From positions 310,001-374,000 of the forward strand of contig NCCV01000001.1 in assembly GCA_002279825.1 (NCBI GenBank): DNA of 64,000 nt, given 5' to 3'. Source of the DNA: Sphingomonadales bacterium 12-68-11. GTDB taxonomy: Bacteria; Pseudomonadota; Alphaproteobacteria; Sphingomonadales; Sphingomonadaceae. This document shows, in pieces, positions 42,074 to 51,176 of this stretch (within the stretch, counting starts at the first letter, position 1; each line of letters opens with the position of its first letter). The notes below the pieces were generated by a model. The model made no database searches and was not told the origin of the DNA. It saw only the letters and a list, made by a program, of their open reading frames with translations. The translations under genes were made by a program, and so were the position numbers.

Positions 42074-43873
42074 TTGCAGCTAACGGATTTCGCGTCGGCG
42101 CCCAATCTCGTGCGGCTGTTCCTCGACCGCGCGGACGAGCTGGGAGAACGGCCGTTCCTGACCGCCAAGGTCGGCGGCAAATGGCTTTCGCTTAGTTGGG
42201 GCGAAGCCGCGCGGCAGGTCTGCGTGCTGGCGGAATCGCTGCGCGCGATGGGGCTGACAGACGGCGACCGGGTGGTGCTGGTGTCCGAGAATCGGCCCGA
42301 ATGGGCGATCGCCGACCTCGCGATCATGGCCGCGGGCTGTATTACGACGCCCGCCTACACCACCAACACCGAGCGCGATCACAGCCACATCCTCGAGAAC
42401 TCGGGCGCGCGCGCGGCGATCGTGTCGACCCAGAAGCTGGCCCAGCAGTTGCTTCCGGCGGTGATACGCACCGGGTTGGCGGCCGACGTGATCGGGATCG
42501 AGCCGCTGCGTACCGGCCAAAGTGCGTTCCGCGGGCACACGTGGAGCGATCTGATAGCCGGCGACGGGGCCAGCGCCAGGGCGGCGGTCGAAGGACGTAT
42601 CGTGCACATCGGACGCCGCGATCCCGCCTGCATCATCTATACCAGCGGTACCAGCGGCGCGCCGCGCGGGGTGCTGCTGCATCACGGCGCCATCCTGCGC
42701 AATGTCGATGGCGCAGCGCAGGTCCTGGCCGGCGACTTCGGCTGGGACCGCGAGCGGTTCCTGTCGTTCCTGCCGCTCAGCCACGCGCTCGAGCACACCG
42801 CCGGGCTCTATCTCCCGATCGGGCTCGGTGCCGAGATCTGGTTCGCCGAGGGGCTCGACAAGCTGTCGAGCAATCTCGAGGAAGCCAAGCCCACTTTCAT
42901 GGTCGTCGTCCCGCGTCTGTTCGAAGTGATGCGCGGCCGGATCATCGCCCAAGTCGAGAAGCAGGGCCGAGTGGCCAATTTCCTGCTCGATCGCGCGCTG
43001 TCGCTGGCCGAACGCCGCGCGACCGGCAAGCGGCAGCTAACGGACTGGCCGGTCGAACGCCTGCTCGATGCGACCTTGCGCCCCAAGATCAAGGCCCGCT
43101 TCGGCGGGCGGGTAAAGGCCCTGGTCTCGGGCGGCGCGCCGCTCAATCCCGAAGTCGGCGGGTTCTTCGAGACCATGGGACTGGTCATGCTGCAGGGCTA
43201 CGGCCAGACCGAGAGCGCCCCGGTGGTGAGCTGCAACTACCCTTCGGCCGGGATCCGCCTCGACACGGTCGGCCCGCCGCTGCCGGGAGTAGAAGTGCGT
43301 ATCGCCGAGGACGGAGAGATCCTGGTGCGCGGCGAACTGGTCATGCTCGGCTACTGGCAGAACCCCGCCGAGACCGCCAAGACCATCGTCGACGGTTGGC
43401 TCCACACCGGCGACATCGGCCATTTCGACGAAGCGGGAAGGATCAAGATCACCGACCGCAAGAAGGACATCATCGTCAACGACAAGGGCGACAACATCGC
43501 CCCGCAAAAGCTCGAAGGCATGCTGACGCTGCAGCCCGAGATCGGCCAAGCCATGGTCAGTGGCGACAAGCGGCCTTACATGGTCGGCCTGATCGTGCCC
43601 GATGCCGACTGGACGCTCAACTGGGCGCGCACCAACGGCGAGAAGTTCGATTGCGCTCAGTTGCAGCGCCTGCCCGCTTATCGCAGCGCGATGCGCGCCG
43701 CGATCGACAGGGTGAACAAGGACCTCTCGGTTACCGAGAAGATCCGCCAGTTTGCCTTCGCCGACGAACCGTTCACGATCGACAACGGCGAAATGACCCC
43801 CAGCCTCAAGATCCGCCGGCACACGATCAAAGCCCGCTACGGCGAGCGGATGGATGCGCTTTACAAAGGCTGA
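42074..43873 (+). CDS. AMP-dependent synthetase/long-chain acyl-CoA ligase
   Basis: 599 residues from TTG 42074, which has GGAGG eight bases upstream; no ATG fits the conserved N-terminus (LTDFASAPNLVRLF). ANL-superfamily motifs: IIYTSGTSGAPRGVLLHH (ATP loop), GYGQTESAPVVS, WLHTGDIGHFDEAGRIKITD and RKKDIIVNDKGDNIAP. Full length and end match the long-chain fatty acid CoA ligase group (FadD15-like). It activates fatty acids to acyl-CoA at the membrane. Divergent from ggt. Confidence 0.93.
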   Translation: MQLTDFASAPNLVRLFLDRADELGERPFLTAKVGGKWLSLSWGEAARQVCVLAESLRAMGLTDGDRVVLVSENRPEWAIADLAIMAAGCITTPAYTTNTERDHSHILENSGARAAIVSTQKLAQQLLPAVIRTGLAADVIGIEPLRTGQSAFRGHTWSDLIAGDGASARAAVEGRIVHIGRRDPACIIYTSGTSGAPRGVLLHHGAILRNVDGAAQVLAGDFGWDRERFLSFLPLSHALEHTAGLYLPIGLGAEIWFAEGLDKLSSNLEEAKPTFMVVVPRLFEVMRGRIIAQVEKQGRVANFLLDRALSLAERRATGKRQLTDWPVERLLDATLRPKIKARFGGRVKALVSGGAPLNPEVGGFFETMGLVMLQGYGQTESAPVVSCNYPSAGIRLDTVGPPLPGVEVRIAEDGEILVRGELVMLGYWQNPAETAKTIVDGWLHTGDIGHFDEAGRIKITDRKKDIIVNDKGDNIAPQKLEGMLTLQPEIGQAMVSGDKRPYMVGLIVPDADWTLNWARTNGEKFDCAQLQRLPAYRSAMRAAIDRVNKDLSVTEKIRQFAFADEPFTIDNGEMTPSLKIRRHTIKARYGERMDALYKG

Positions 43874-43892
43874 CCCGGTCTGAGTCCGGACG

Positions 43893-44420
43893 TCAGGCCG
43901 CTTCGGCTTCGATCTTTTCGGGGAAGAAGCGCGGTTCGCGATCGGACCAGCCGGGCGCGGTCGCGGCGGCTTCGCTGAGCGACTGGAGCAGCGCCTTGCG
44001 GTGAGCGGGGCGGATCTGCGGCAAGGCGGCCGCGCCGCAGAACGCCGCGGGTAGCCACGGGCGCACGACCGCGCCGAGCAGTCGCTCATAGAGAAAGCGA
44101 TAGGACGAGAAGGTCTTGAGCTGTTCCTGCGCCAGATCCTGCGCGGTGATCCGCACCAGCGGGCCGACGAAGGCCTCGACGTTCTCGAAGCCGCTTTCCG
44201 ACGGGATCGCTTCGCGCAACAGGCGCAGTTCGCGATAGGCAAGGTATTGGCCGCGGATTGCCGCGCCGCCGCTGGCTTCGCCGCCCCACCGCTTGAACGC
44301 ATCGCCCCGGCCGAGCCCGACGTCGAGGCTGCGCTCGATGAAGCGCTGTTCTTCGGCGGAGAAGCTCGCGAACTCGCGCAGTTCCGCGATGATCAGCGAT
44401 GCAGTGCGGGTCTTGGCCAT
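43893..44420 (-). CDS. hypothetical helical protein
   Basis: 175 residues, no family recognised. Helical and mixed-charge, with FASFSAEEQRFIERSLDVGLG near the start and an aromatic TFSSYRFLYERLLG section in the middle. No signal peptide or membrane segment. It lies 62 nt after the thiSG stop in the same direction and could be in that transcript. The spacer holds small inverted repeats but no clear terminator. Confidence 0.7.
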   Translation of the reverse strand: MAKTRTASLIIAELREFASFSAEEQRFIERSLDVGLGRGDAFKRWGGEASGGAAIRGQYLAYRELRLLREAIPSESGFENVEAFVGPLVRITAQDLAQEQLKTFSSYRFLYERLLGAVVRPWLPAAFCGAAALPQIRPAHRKALLQSLSEAAATAPGWSDREPRFFPEKIEAEAA

Positions 44421-44482
44421 CGAATGCCCCTTGTCCTGTCAGGGGCGACTGTCGCCTAACTTGGTTAGCGTCAGGTAAAGGA

Positions 44483-45475
44483 TCAGATCATTCCGGCGAG
44501 CGGGCTCGATGGATCGGCGTAGCGGCGCGTGGCCATGCGCCCTGCCCGGTAGGCTTCGCGGCCGGATTCGACCGCCAGTTTCATCGCCCGCGCCATGCGG
44601 ATCGGATCGCGCGCCTCCGCAATGGCGGTGTTCATCAACACCCCGTCGCAGCCGAGCTCCATCGCCACCGCCGCGTCGCTCGCGGTGCCGACCCCGGCAT
44701 CGACCAGCACCGGCACGCCCGCGCCTTCGACGATCAGGCGGATCGTGACGCGGTTCTGGATGCCGAGGCCCGAGCCGATCGGCGCGCCGAGCGGCATGAT
44801 CGCCACCGCGCCCGCTTCCTCGAGCTGGCGCGCGGCGATCGGGTCGTCGGTGCAATAGACCATCGGCTTGAACCCTTCCGCCACCAGCACATCCGTCGCT
44901 TTGAGCGTCTCGCGCATGTCGGGATAGAGTGTGCGCGCCTCGCCGAGCACTTCGAGCTTGACCAGGTCCCAGCCGCCCGCCTCGCGCGCCAGCCGCAAGG
45001 TGCGGATCGCCTCTTCCGCGGTGAAGCAGCCGGCAGTGTTGGGGAGGTAAGTGATCTTCGCGGGATCGATGAAGTCGGTCAGCATCGGCGCCGAAGGGTC
45101 GGACACATTGACCCGCCGCACCGCCACGGTGACGATCTCGGCCCCGCTGGCGGCAACCGCGGCGGCATTCTGGGCGAAATCCTTGTACTTGCCGGTGCCG
45201 ACGATCAGCCGCGAACGAAACGTGCGCCCGGCGACCGACCAGCTGTCGTCCCCCGCCCCGGCGTGATCGCCGCCGCCGACGAAGTGGACGATCTCCAGCA
45301 CGTCGCCGTCCGCCACCGGCGCTTCACTGAGGGTCGAGCGCGGCACGATAAGGCCATTGCGCTCGACCGCCACTTTCTCGGGCTTGAGGCCAAGCTCGCC
45401 GATCAGCGCGGCCAGCGTGTTGGCAGACGAGCGGCGCGGCTCGCCGTTGACGGTCAGGTTGAGAAGCGCGGTCAT
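44483..45475 (-). CDS. thiSG: fused sulfur carrier ThiS and thiazole synthase ThiG
   Basis: 330 residues. Residues 1-69 are a ThiS ubiquitin-like domain ([41 protein letters not shown] at 61-69). A short acidic linker is followed by a full ThiG TIM barrel from about 79: [40 protein letters not shown] (Schiff-base lysine region), [14 protein letters not shown] and [14 protein letters not shown]. Together they build the thiazole of thiamine. Normally ThiS must end in Gly-Gly for thiocarboxylation; here it is internal. A 16 nt gap follows the MerC gene, leaving no space for a TPP riboswitch directly upstream. Confidence 0.93.
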   Translation of the reverse strand: MTALLNLTVNGEPRRSSANTLAALIGELGLKPEKVAVERNGLIVPRSTLSEAPVADGDVLEIVHFVGGGDHAGAGDDSWSVAGRTFRSRLIVGTGKYKDFAQNAAAVAASGAEIVTVAVRRVNVSDPSAPMLTDFIDPAKITYLPNTAGCFTAEEAIRTLRLAREAGGWDLVKLEVLGEARTLYPDMRETLKATDVLVAEGFKPMVYCTDDPIAARQLEEAGAVAIMPLGAPIGSGLGIQNRVTIRLIVEGAGVPVLVDAGVGTASDAAVAMELGCDGVLMNTAIAEARDPIRMARAMKLAVESGREAYRAGRMATRRYADPSSPLAGMI

Positions 45476-45491
45476 CCGCGCGAGATAGCGC

Positions 45492-45863
45492 CTATCGGAC
45501 GCTGCGCAAGTTGAGGACGTGGCCCAGCGCGACCAGCGTGACGCCGATCACGGTCAGGACCGCCTCTTCCGCTCCGTGGCCGACCGCGAGCGCGCCGCCC
45601 ATGAAGCTGAGCCCGGTCATCGCGATGACGAACGGCGCCGGGCGGCGGTGGCGGATCGCGCCGAGTCCGATCGCGACGCCGGCGACCAGCGTCGCCAGCA
45701 GCAGTCCGACACGGTGGATCGCCGGATCGAGCAATACGCCGCCGCCGAGCCCAAGGCCCGCGACGATTACCAGGCCGAGCACGCAATGCAGCGCGCAGAG
45801 GCCCGAAAGAAGCATGCCGAACCGGTCCAGCCGGCCGCGAATCCAGGGGAATGCCTGCGTCAT
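45492..45863 (-). CDS. MerC domain-containing membrane protein
   Basis: 123 residues with four membrane segments (about 15-40, 43-62, 70-88, 98-115). The MerC pattern [18 protein letters not shown] carries the paired cysteines of the metal-binding first helix. MerC proteins move mercuric or other metal ions into the cell; many chromosomal homologues are tied to zinc or iron handling instead. No mercury reductase or MerR is nearby. It precedes thiSG by 16 nt in the same direction. Confidence 0.86.
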   Translation of the reverse strand: MTQAFPWIRGRLDRFGMLLSGLCALHCVLGLVIVAGLGLGGGVLLDPAIHRVGLLLATLVAGVAIGLGAIRHRRPAPFVIAMTGLSFMGGALAVGHGAEEAVLTVIGVTLVALGHVLNLRSVR

Positions 45864-45869
45864 CGCGGC

Positions 45870-45900
45870 TCATCTATGTAACTATGTATCGTTGTGCAAG
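45870..45900 (-). promoter_or_regulatory. AT-rich promoter/operator candidate in the merC-ctaA gap
   Basis: In the 97-base divergent gap an unusually AT-rich patch contains the direct repeat CTATGTA-A-CTATGTA. It could hold promoter elements and a regulator site for merC-thiSG. Position and function are inference. Confidence 0.3.
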
Positions 45901-45960
45901 CCCTGCGCGGCGGATGGTGACGGACTTGCGATTCGCCGTGCCCCGGCGCAGAGCGGCGCG

Positions 45961-47019
45961 ATGATCGCGAGCACCGCCACAGCAGCGCAAGCCGATGCGT
46001 CCGGCGGCTCGGCCCGGCCGCGCGCGGTCGCGCTTTGGCTGCTGGCGATCGCCGCTCTGGTCACGCTGATGGTGTTTGTCGGCGGGGTCACGCGGCTGAC
46101 CGAAAGCGGGCTTTCGATTACCGAATGGAAGCCGGTCACCGGTGCGGTCCCGCCGCTCAGCGAAGCGCAATGGCAAGCCGAGTTCGAAGCCTACCAGCGG
46201 ATCGGCGAGTATCGCCAGATCAATGGCCCCGCCGGCATGACTCTGGCGGACTACAAGTTCATCTACTTCTGGGAGTGGCTGCACCGGCTGCTCGGGCGCG
46301 TGATCGGGCTGGCGTTCGCGGTGCCGCTGGCGTGGTTCTGGGTCCGGCGGGCGATACCTGCGGGCTACGCGCCCCGGCTGATCGCGCTGCTTGCGCTCGG
46401 CGGGCTGCAGGGCGTGTTCGGCTGGTACATGGTTCGCTCGGGCCTGTCGGAGCAGGCTACCGACGTCAGCCACTTGTGGCTTTCGGTCCACTTACTGACC
46501 GCGTTGGTGACGCTGGCCGGCCTGGTCTGGACCGCGCTCGATCTGCTCGCGCTCGCGCGCGGGCCCGGCGCGCGGCCCGCGCGCTTGACCAGGCTCGCGG
46601 CGGTCGTGGGCGCGGTGCTGTTCGTGCAACTGCTGCTCGGCGCGTGGGTCGCCGGACTCAACGCCGGGCTCGCCTCGGACACCTGGCCGCTGATGCAGGG
46701 CCGGATCGTACCCGAAGCCGACTGGTCGAAAGGCGCGCTCTGGGCGTTCACACACGATCCGTTCCTGCTCCATTTCCTGCACCGCTGGTGGGCCTGGGCG
46801 GCAGTGATCGCGCTGATCGTTCTGGCGCGCCGAGTCCGCCAGCTCGAGCGCCGCGCCTCGGTGGCGATCCACGCCACGTTCGGCATCCAGATCGTGCTCG
46901 GCATCGCCACCGTGCTGACCGGTGTGGCGCTGTGGCTGGCGGTGCTGCACCAGCTGGTGGGCGCGCTGCTGGTCGCGGCGACCGCGTGGGGAGCGCACGT
47001 GGCCGGGTTGCGCCGGTGA
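45961..47019 (+). CDS. ctaA: heme A synthase, COX15/CtaA family
   Basis: 352 residues with about eight membrane helices. CtaA oxidises heme O to heme A for cytochrome c oxidase. Family motifs: GGVTRLTESGLSITEWKPVT, FIYFWEWLHRLLGR (first heme histidine), HLWLSVHLLTA and FLHRWWAW with later HQLVGALL. The ATG at 45961 gives a normal N-terminus; the frame upstream is not conserved. The stop overlaps the cutA start (GTGA). Confidence 0.95.
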   Translation: MIASTATAAQADASGGSARPRAVALWLLAIAALVTLMVFVGGVTRLTESGLSITEWKPVTGAVPPLSEAQWQAEFEAYQRIGEYRQINGPAGMTLADYKFIYFWEWLHRLLGRVIGLAFAVPLAWFWVRRAIPAGYAPRLIALLALGGLQGVFGWYMVRSGLSEQATDVSHLWLSVHLLTALVTLAGLVWTALDLLALARGPGARPARLTRLAAVVGAVLFVQLLLGAWVAGLNAGLASDTWPLMQGRIVPEADWSKGALWAFTHDPFLLHFLHRWWAWAAVIALIVLARRVRQLERRASVAIHATFGIQIVLGIATVLTGVALWLAVLHQLVGALLVAATAWGAHVAGLRR

Positions 47020-47342
47020 GCGCGCTGATCTGGAGTCCGTTCGCGGACGAGACCAGCGCTGCGCTCGCCGCGGGCCAGTTGCTCGGCGAAGGGCTGATCG
47101 CCTGCGCCAACGTGCTTCCGGCGATGCGCTCGATCTACCTCTGGCAAGGCGAGGTGCAGGAGACCGCGGAAGTCGGGGTGCTGTTCAAGACCGATGCCTC
47201 GCTGCTCGAGCGGGCGACCGACCGGCTGGCCGAGATCCATCCTTACGCAACGCCCGCCGTGCTCGGCTGGCGCGCAGACACCGCGTCGCGCCCGACCGCC
47301 GCGTGGCTCGCCGCGCTGGCCGGCGGCGAGAGGTCGGCATGA
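47016..47342 (+). CDS. cutA: divalent cation tolerance protein CutA
   Basis: 108 residues from GTG 47016, overlapping the ctaA stop by four bases. Small trimeric ferredoxin-like fold of the CutA family: SPFADETSAALAAGQLL, LIACANVLPAMRSIYLWQG, EVGVLFKTDASLLER and HPYATPAVLGW, where the aromatic after the HPY motif is conserved. Implicated in copper tolerance in E. coli, though the true role is unclear. Cytosolic. Confidence 0.93.
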   Translation: MSALIWSPFADETSAALAAGQLLGEGLIACANVLPAMRSIYLWQGEVQETAEVGVLFKTDASLLERATDRLAEIHPYATPAVLGWRADTASRPTAAWLAALAGGERSA

Positions 47343-47429
47343 CAGCCCAGGCCTGACTTCGCGAGGCGCGCGTCGCGGCTGCGAATCGCCAAGGTATCAT
47401 TTTACCTCCCGGCAAGGCCCCGGAAAAGC

Positions 47430-47458
47430 TTGACTTGCGGGCTGTTGGCGGACAAATG
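47430..47458 (+). promoter_or_regulatory. possible promoter of rplM-rpsI
   Basis: TTGACT at 47430-47435 is a strong -35 match; a CAAATG about 17 bases on is a weak -10. It is in the 177-base gap before rplM, which shows no gene. Confidence 0.35.
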
Positions 47459-47519
47459 CGCCGCTTCGCGAGCGGCTCAGGCCGGCGCAACACCGACATT
47501 CGAGGAACGGAACAGAGCC

Positions 47520-47999
47520 ATGAAGGCGCTCAGCAAACAGACCCGGTCGATCCGCCCGGCTGACGTGGAGAAGAACTGGCATCTGATCGATGCCGAAGGC
47601 CTGGTGGTCGGCCGCCTGGCGGTGATCGTGGCCGATCTGCTGCGCGGCAAGCACAAGCCGAGCTTCACCCCGCATGTCGATTGCGGCGATCACGTCGTCA
47701 TCGTCAATGTCGAGAAGGTCCGCTTCACCGGCAACAAGCGCGGCGACAAGACCTACTACAAGCACACCGGCTATGCCGGCGGCATCAAGGCCGTCACCGC
47801 CGACAAGGTGCTCGACGGGCGCTTCCCCGAGCGCGTGATCGAGAAGGCCGTCGAGCGGATGATCCCGCGCGGCCCGCTCGGCCGCGACCAGATGCGCGCG
47901 CTGCATCTCTATGCCGGCACCGAGCACCCGCATGGCGGCACCCAGCCCCAGCCGCTCGACGTCGCTTCGATGAACCGTAAGAACAAGGTTGGCGCATAA
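47520..47999 (+). CDS. rplM: 50S ribosomal protein L13
   Basis: 159 residues, normal for uL13. Starts [20 protein letters not shown], then [38 protein letters not shown] and the conserved [19 protein letters not shown] large-subunit protein. AGGAACGG precedes the ATG. Its TAA overlaps the rpsI ATG by one base (TAATG), the standard rplM-rpsI operon. Confidence 0.97.
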   Translation: MKALSKQTRSIRPADVEKNWHLIDAEGLVVGRLAVIVADLLRGKHKPSFTPHVDCGDHVVIVNVEKVRFTGNKRGDKTYYKHTGYAGGIKAVTADKVLDGRFPERVIEKAVERMIPRGPLGRDQMRALHLYAGTEHPHGGTQPQPLDVASMNRKNKVGA

Positions 48000-48523
48000 T
48001 GGCTACCGAACCCGAAACCCTCACCGACTTCGCCGATCTGAGCTCGCTGGCTGGATCTGGCGCTGCGCCGGCGCCCGACGCGCCGCCCGTGCGCACCGGC
48101 CCGGCCGCGCCGATCCGTGAGCAGGAACTCGACAAGCAGGGCCGCGCCTATGCGACCGGCCGCCGCAAGGATGCCGTCGCCCGCGTGTGGCTCAAGCCCG
48201 GCACCGGCACGATCACGATCAACGGCCGTGACCAGGAAGTGTACTTCGCGCGTCCGACGCTGCGCCTCGTCATCAACCAGGTGTTCGGCGTGGCCGAGCG
48301 CGAAGGGCAGTACGATGTGATCTGCACCGTCAAGGGCGGCGGGCTTTCGGGTCAGGCCGGCGCGGTCCGGCACGGCATCAGCCAGGCGCTGTCCAAGTAC
48401 GAGCCGGCACTGCGCGCCGCGGTCAAGAGCGCCGGGTTCCTGACCCGCGACAGCCGCGTGGTCGAGCGCAAGAAGTACGGCCGGGCCAAGGCGCGCCGCA
48501 GCTTCCAGTTCTCGAAGCGCTAA
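47999..48523 (+). CDS. rpsI: 30S ribosomal protein S9
   Basis: 174 residues: a ~40-residue Ala/Pro-rich N-terminal extension found in alphaproteobacteria, then the uS9 core with [37 protein letters not shown], and the C-terminus [17 protein letters not shown] whose final arginine reaches the P-site tRNA. Second gene of the rplM operon; a strong terminator follows. Confidence 0.97.
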   Translation: MATEPETLTDFADLSSLAGSGAAPAPDAPPVRTGPAAPIREQELDKQGRAYATGRRKDAVARVWLKPGTGTITINGRDQEVYFARPTLRLVINQVFGVAEREGQYDVICTVKGGGLSGQAGAVRHGISQALSKYEPALRAAVKSAGFLTRDSRVVERKKYGRAKARRSFQFSKR

Positions 48524-48547
48524 ATTCGGCGCATCGGCGGATAAAAG

Positions 48548-48574
48548 AAGGGCGGCCCCGCGGGGCCGCCCTTT
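48548..48574 (+). terminator. rho-independent terminator of rplM-rpsI
   Basis: A perfect 13-bp self-complementary stem (48548-48560 with 48561-48573; the hairpin opens a few bases at the tip) followed by TTTCT. It is 24 bases after the rpsI stop. Confidence 0.85.
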
Positions 48575-48601
48575 CTCGTTGGGTACCGAGACTCGTAAAG
48601 A

Positions 48602-48832
48602 CTACGGCGAGACGGGCTCGTCGTCGTCGCCAAGGACGTCGATGACATCGGTCAGCTCGGCAATCGCCAGCAGGCCGATAAACGCCAGGGCAACCCATAG
48701 CACGCCTCCGAAAGCGCCTTCAGCCTCTTCGGTCGGCGATGCCAGCCGATCGGCCTGTGCGGCGGCGGCGAGCGGCTGCGCAGCCACGAAACTACCGGCA
48801 GCGAGTGCAGCCAGGATTGCCTTGAATTTCAT
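48602..48832 (-). CDS. small exported single-pass membrane protein
   Basis: 76 residues from ATG 48832. Signal peptide (MKFKAILAALAAGSFVAAQP, cut near AAAQA), about 15 polar residues, one membrane segment (VLWVALAFIGLLAIAEL) and an acidic C-terminus. No family recognised, but sphingomonads carry several small proteins of this layout. GAATTGAG precedes the ATG. Convergent with rpsI. Confidence 0.7.
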   Translation of the reverse strand: MKFKAILAALAAGSFVAAQPLAAAAQADRLASPTEEAEGAFGGVLWVALAFIGLLAIAELTDVIDVLGDDDEPVSP

Positions 48833-48956
48833 CTCAATTCTCCGCGATTGAAGTGCTGGCACAAAGCGCCTGCGGCCACTTGGTTCCGGGGCGGTGCATA
48901 ATCGCCAAAACTTTCCTGATGGTTAACTTCGTCTTACCGCGCGCGGCCGACGGTTC

Positions 48957-49814
48957 TCAGTACACCGGCGGATCGGTGCGCGGCACCTGGTTGACCGGCG
49001 CGACGGGCTCGCCCGGCTGGCGCGGCGGCAGCGCATTCTCCGGAACGTCGTCGATCTGCATCGCCTCGGTCTCGATGTCCTGCAGGTTGCGGACCCGCAC
49101 CGCCAGCTCTGTCCCATCCCACGCCAGTTCGTTGAAACTCGGCGGGGTCGAGCGCAGCCGCTGCGAGAGCGTGCCCGCGCCGATCATCCGGACCGGCCCG
49201 TTGGGAGTTTGCTCCACGATATCGAACGCGTCGTGGACGTGACCGCTCAGCACCGCCAGTACCGGCCGGCGCGCCAATTCGGCGAGCGCGCGACGGCCGC
49301 CGTGGGTCAGCGCGGTGCCGCGCGTTCCCACTTCGCGCAGGGGATGGTGGACGGCGACCAAGGCCTGCGTTCCCGCCGGCAGGGCGTCGATCTGCGCCAG
49401 GCACTTGCGCAGCGCCCGGGGCGTGACCCAGCCTTTCGACCAGTTCAGCCGCGGCTGCATCCGCACCGCGGTCTTGAGCGGCACGATCGCCAGCCCCGGC
49501 AGCTCGATCTCGCGCTCGATCAAATGCTGGATCGCGCGGAACCGCCGGTACGGGCGGAAGAACCGTTCGAACAGGTTGAAGTAAGGCAGATCGTGGTTGC
49601 CCACTTCCACGGTCACCGGCGCCGCCAGGGACTGGATCCAGCGGCTCGCTGCGGCGAACTCCGGGTGTCGCGCGCGCATCGTCAGGTCGCCGGTGATCGC
49701 TACCGCCGCCGGGCTGCGCCCGGCGATCTCCTGCTTGACCCAATCGAGCGCGCGGTTGTTCTCGAGCCCGAAGTGAATGTCACTCAGGTGGAACAGCAGC
49801 AGGTCAGGCTTCAT
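48957..49814 (-). CDS. metallophosphoesterase family protein
   Basis: 285 residues. All five metal motifs of the calcineurin-like family are present: SDIHFG, TGDLT, GNHD, AVHHPL and SGHVHDAFD. The C-terminal tail is Pro-rich. It likely hydrolyses a cyclic nucleotide or phospholipid-type phosphodiester, as in CpdA-like members; substrate not known. It overlaps the end of the diacylglycerol-kinase-like gene by 11 bases, so both are probably co-expressed and might act in one lipid or signalling step. Confidence 0.93.
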   Translation of the reverse strand: MKPDLLLFHLSDIHFGLENNRALDWVKQEIAGRSPAAVAITGDLTMRARHPEFAAASRWIQSLAAPVTVEVGNHDLPYFNLFERFFRPYRRFRAIQHLIEREIELPGLAIVPLKTAVRMQPRLNWSKGWVTPRALRKCLAQIDALPAGTQALVAVHHPLREVGTRGTALTHGGRRALAELARRPVLAVLSGHVHDAFDIVEQTPNGPVRMIGAGTLSQRLRSTPPSFNELAWDGTELAVRVRNLQDIETEAMQIDDVPENALPPRQPGEPVAPVNQVPRTDPPVY

Positions 49815-50664
49815 CGCCCCGGGTCGCTAGCAGGTCCACCTCGCAGGCGGCCAGCCAGAACTCGACCGAAGGCGCCGATTCCACTTGTTCGCCGTCAATG
49901 AGCAGCCCGAACGGATTGCCCTCGGTGCTGGCAATGCGCAGCCGATCGGCCCAGCCTAGCCGTTCGTTTGGGCCTTCGCGGAAGTTGCGCCGCAACAGCG
50001 CCCAAGCCTGCCCCAGATAATCGGTCGCGCTTTCGGCATGGAAGGCGTGCACTTCGATGCCCTGGTCGTGCGGTGTCAACATGAGCAGCGGATAGCCCTC
50101 GGGGCGCCCCAACGGCGGCTCGACGCAGGCGATCTGCTCGCCGCCGAGCGAATCCTCGATGGCCTTGATGGTGCCCGTGGCGAGATCGAGCACCGCGAAC
50201 TCGCGCATAGCTTCGCGCACCCGGCCCCAGCTCGCACCGGGCCCGGCCAGCGCCCCGGCGAAGGCATCGCCGTGCCGGCTGCGCACGATGCCGGGACGCC
50301 GCATGCGCGCCTCGTCGCGGCCCGCGAGCGCGATCACCTCTTCCATCGGGCGCTCGCCGTGAAGCCGGTGGTAAAGCAGGTTCATCGTCCCGCCCGGCAG
50401 CACCAGAACCGCTCCGCTCCAGCCGGCCAGCGTCGCGAGCAAAGCATTGATCGTGCCGTCGCCGGCGAACACCGCCACGCGATCGATACCCGCGGCCTCG
50501 AGCAGCGCGGGGGTGGGTAATTCCTGCGCCGGAAACTGCGTGCGGTGCGCGACAGCGAAGCCGTTATCGGCGCAGCACGCCGCGAGCGCGGCGAGCGCGG
50601 TGTCGTCGTTGCTTCCGCTCGAAGCATTGTTGATCAGCCATAGCCGCCGCGTGTTACCGTCCAT
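49804..50664 (-). CDS. diacylglycerol/sphingosine kinase family protein
   Basis: 286 residues from ATG 50664. Catalytic domain of the DAGK family: INNASSGSNDD at the N-terminus, VAVFAGDGTINALL (nucleotide-binding glycine motif), VLVLPGGTMNLLYHRL, and a C-terminal half with DGEQVE typical of the family end. It phosphorylates a lipid alcohol; in a sphingolipid-producing organism both diacylglycerol and sphingoid bases are possible. The frame upstream of 50664 is not conserved. Confidence 0.9.
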   Translation of the reverse strand: MDGNTRRLWLINNASSGSNDDTALAALAACCADNGFAVAHRTQFPAQELPTPALLEAAGIDRVAVFAGDGTINALLATLAGWSGAVLVLPGGTMNLLYHRLHGERPMEEVIALAGRDEARMRRPGIVRSRHGDAFAGALAGPGASWGRVREAMREFAVLDLATGTIKAIEDSLGGEQIACVEPPLGRPEGYPLLMLTPHDQGIEVHAFHAESATDYLGQAWALLRRNFREGPNERLGWADRLRIASTEGNPFGLLIDGEQVESAPSVEFWLAACEVDLLATRGDEA

Positions 50665-50699
50665 GCGGCGACAGCGCGCGGGACCGGGCGAGGTTCCCG

Positions 50700-50960
50700 T
50701 CATATCCGGCGGGTGAGGATAAGCCATCCCGCCAAACCGTTGAGCACGCTGTACCCGAGGTAGCCCAGGCTCCACCCGGGGCGGCCGTTGCCGACCAGCA
50801 GCAGGGCGCCGAACAGGGCCGCGAACTCGAGCGCCAAGGTGATCCAGGCGGCCGATTCGCCGAGCGGCAGGCCCGCCACCAGCGGATGCCGACTGTCCAG
50901 CACGGCGCGGTGCACGGCGAAGTTGCCGATCCCCAGCACGAACACGAGCACGATCGCCAT
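50700..50960 (-). CDS. small hypothetical membrane protein
   Basis: 86 residues with two to three hydrophobic segments (about 1-18, 37-58, 64-82). No family recognised. Start chosen at ATG 50960 because GGAG lies six bases upstream; the ATG at 50972 has no ribosome site. It ends 35 nt before the DAGK-like start in the same direction. The 216 nt gap towards the UrcA-like gene shows no further gene. Confidence 0.68.
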   Translation of the reverse strand: MAIVLVFVLGIGNFAVHRAVLDSRHPLVAGLPLGESAAWITLALEFAALFGALLLVGNGRPGWSLGYLGYSVLNGLAGWLILTRRI

Positions 50961-51176
50961 CGCACGCTCCATGGCGCAGTCGTTGGTCGGGCGCCAGCGG
51001 CGGTTTGGCGGCCGGACTGGTGCATTCGTCGGCGCGCGATTCGCCGGTCGAGCGCTGAACCCTTCCCGGCGATGCGGCCGCGCGGCGCGTGCATCCGGCG
51101 GCTACTTCTGTAGTCGCGCCGCGGATCCCCCCAAGTCCCAGTTGGAGCCGCGGCGCAGCCCTGAGGAGGAAAGTTC

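Noticed and set aside
45492-45863. Mercury resistance operon
   Set aside because: MerC-like gene stands alone without MerA, MerR, MerT or MerP; a general metal role is more likely.
45864-45960. TPP riboswitch upstream of the merC-thiSG unit
   Set aside because: The gap is short and shows no CUGAGA or matching helices by eye.
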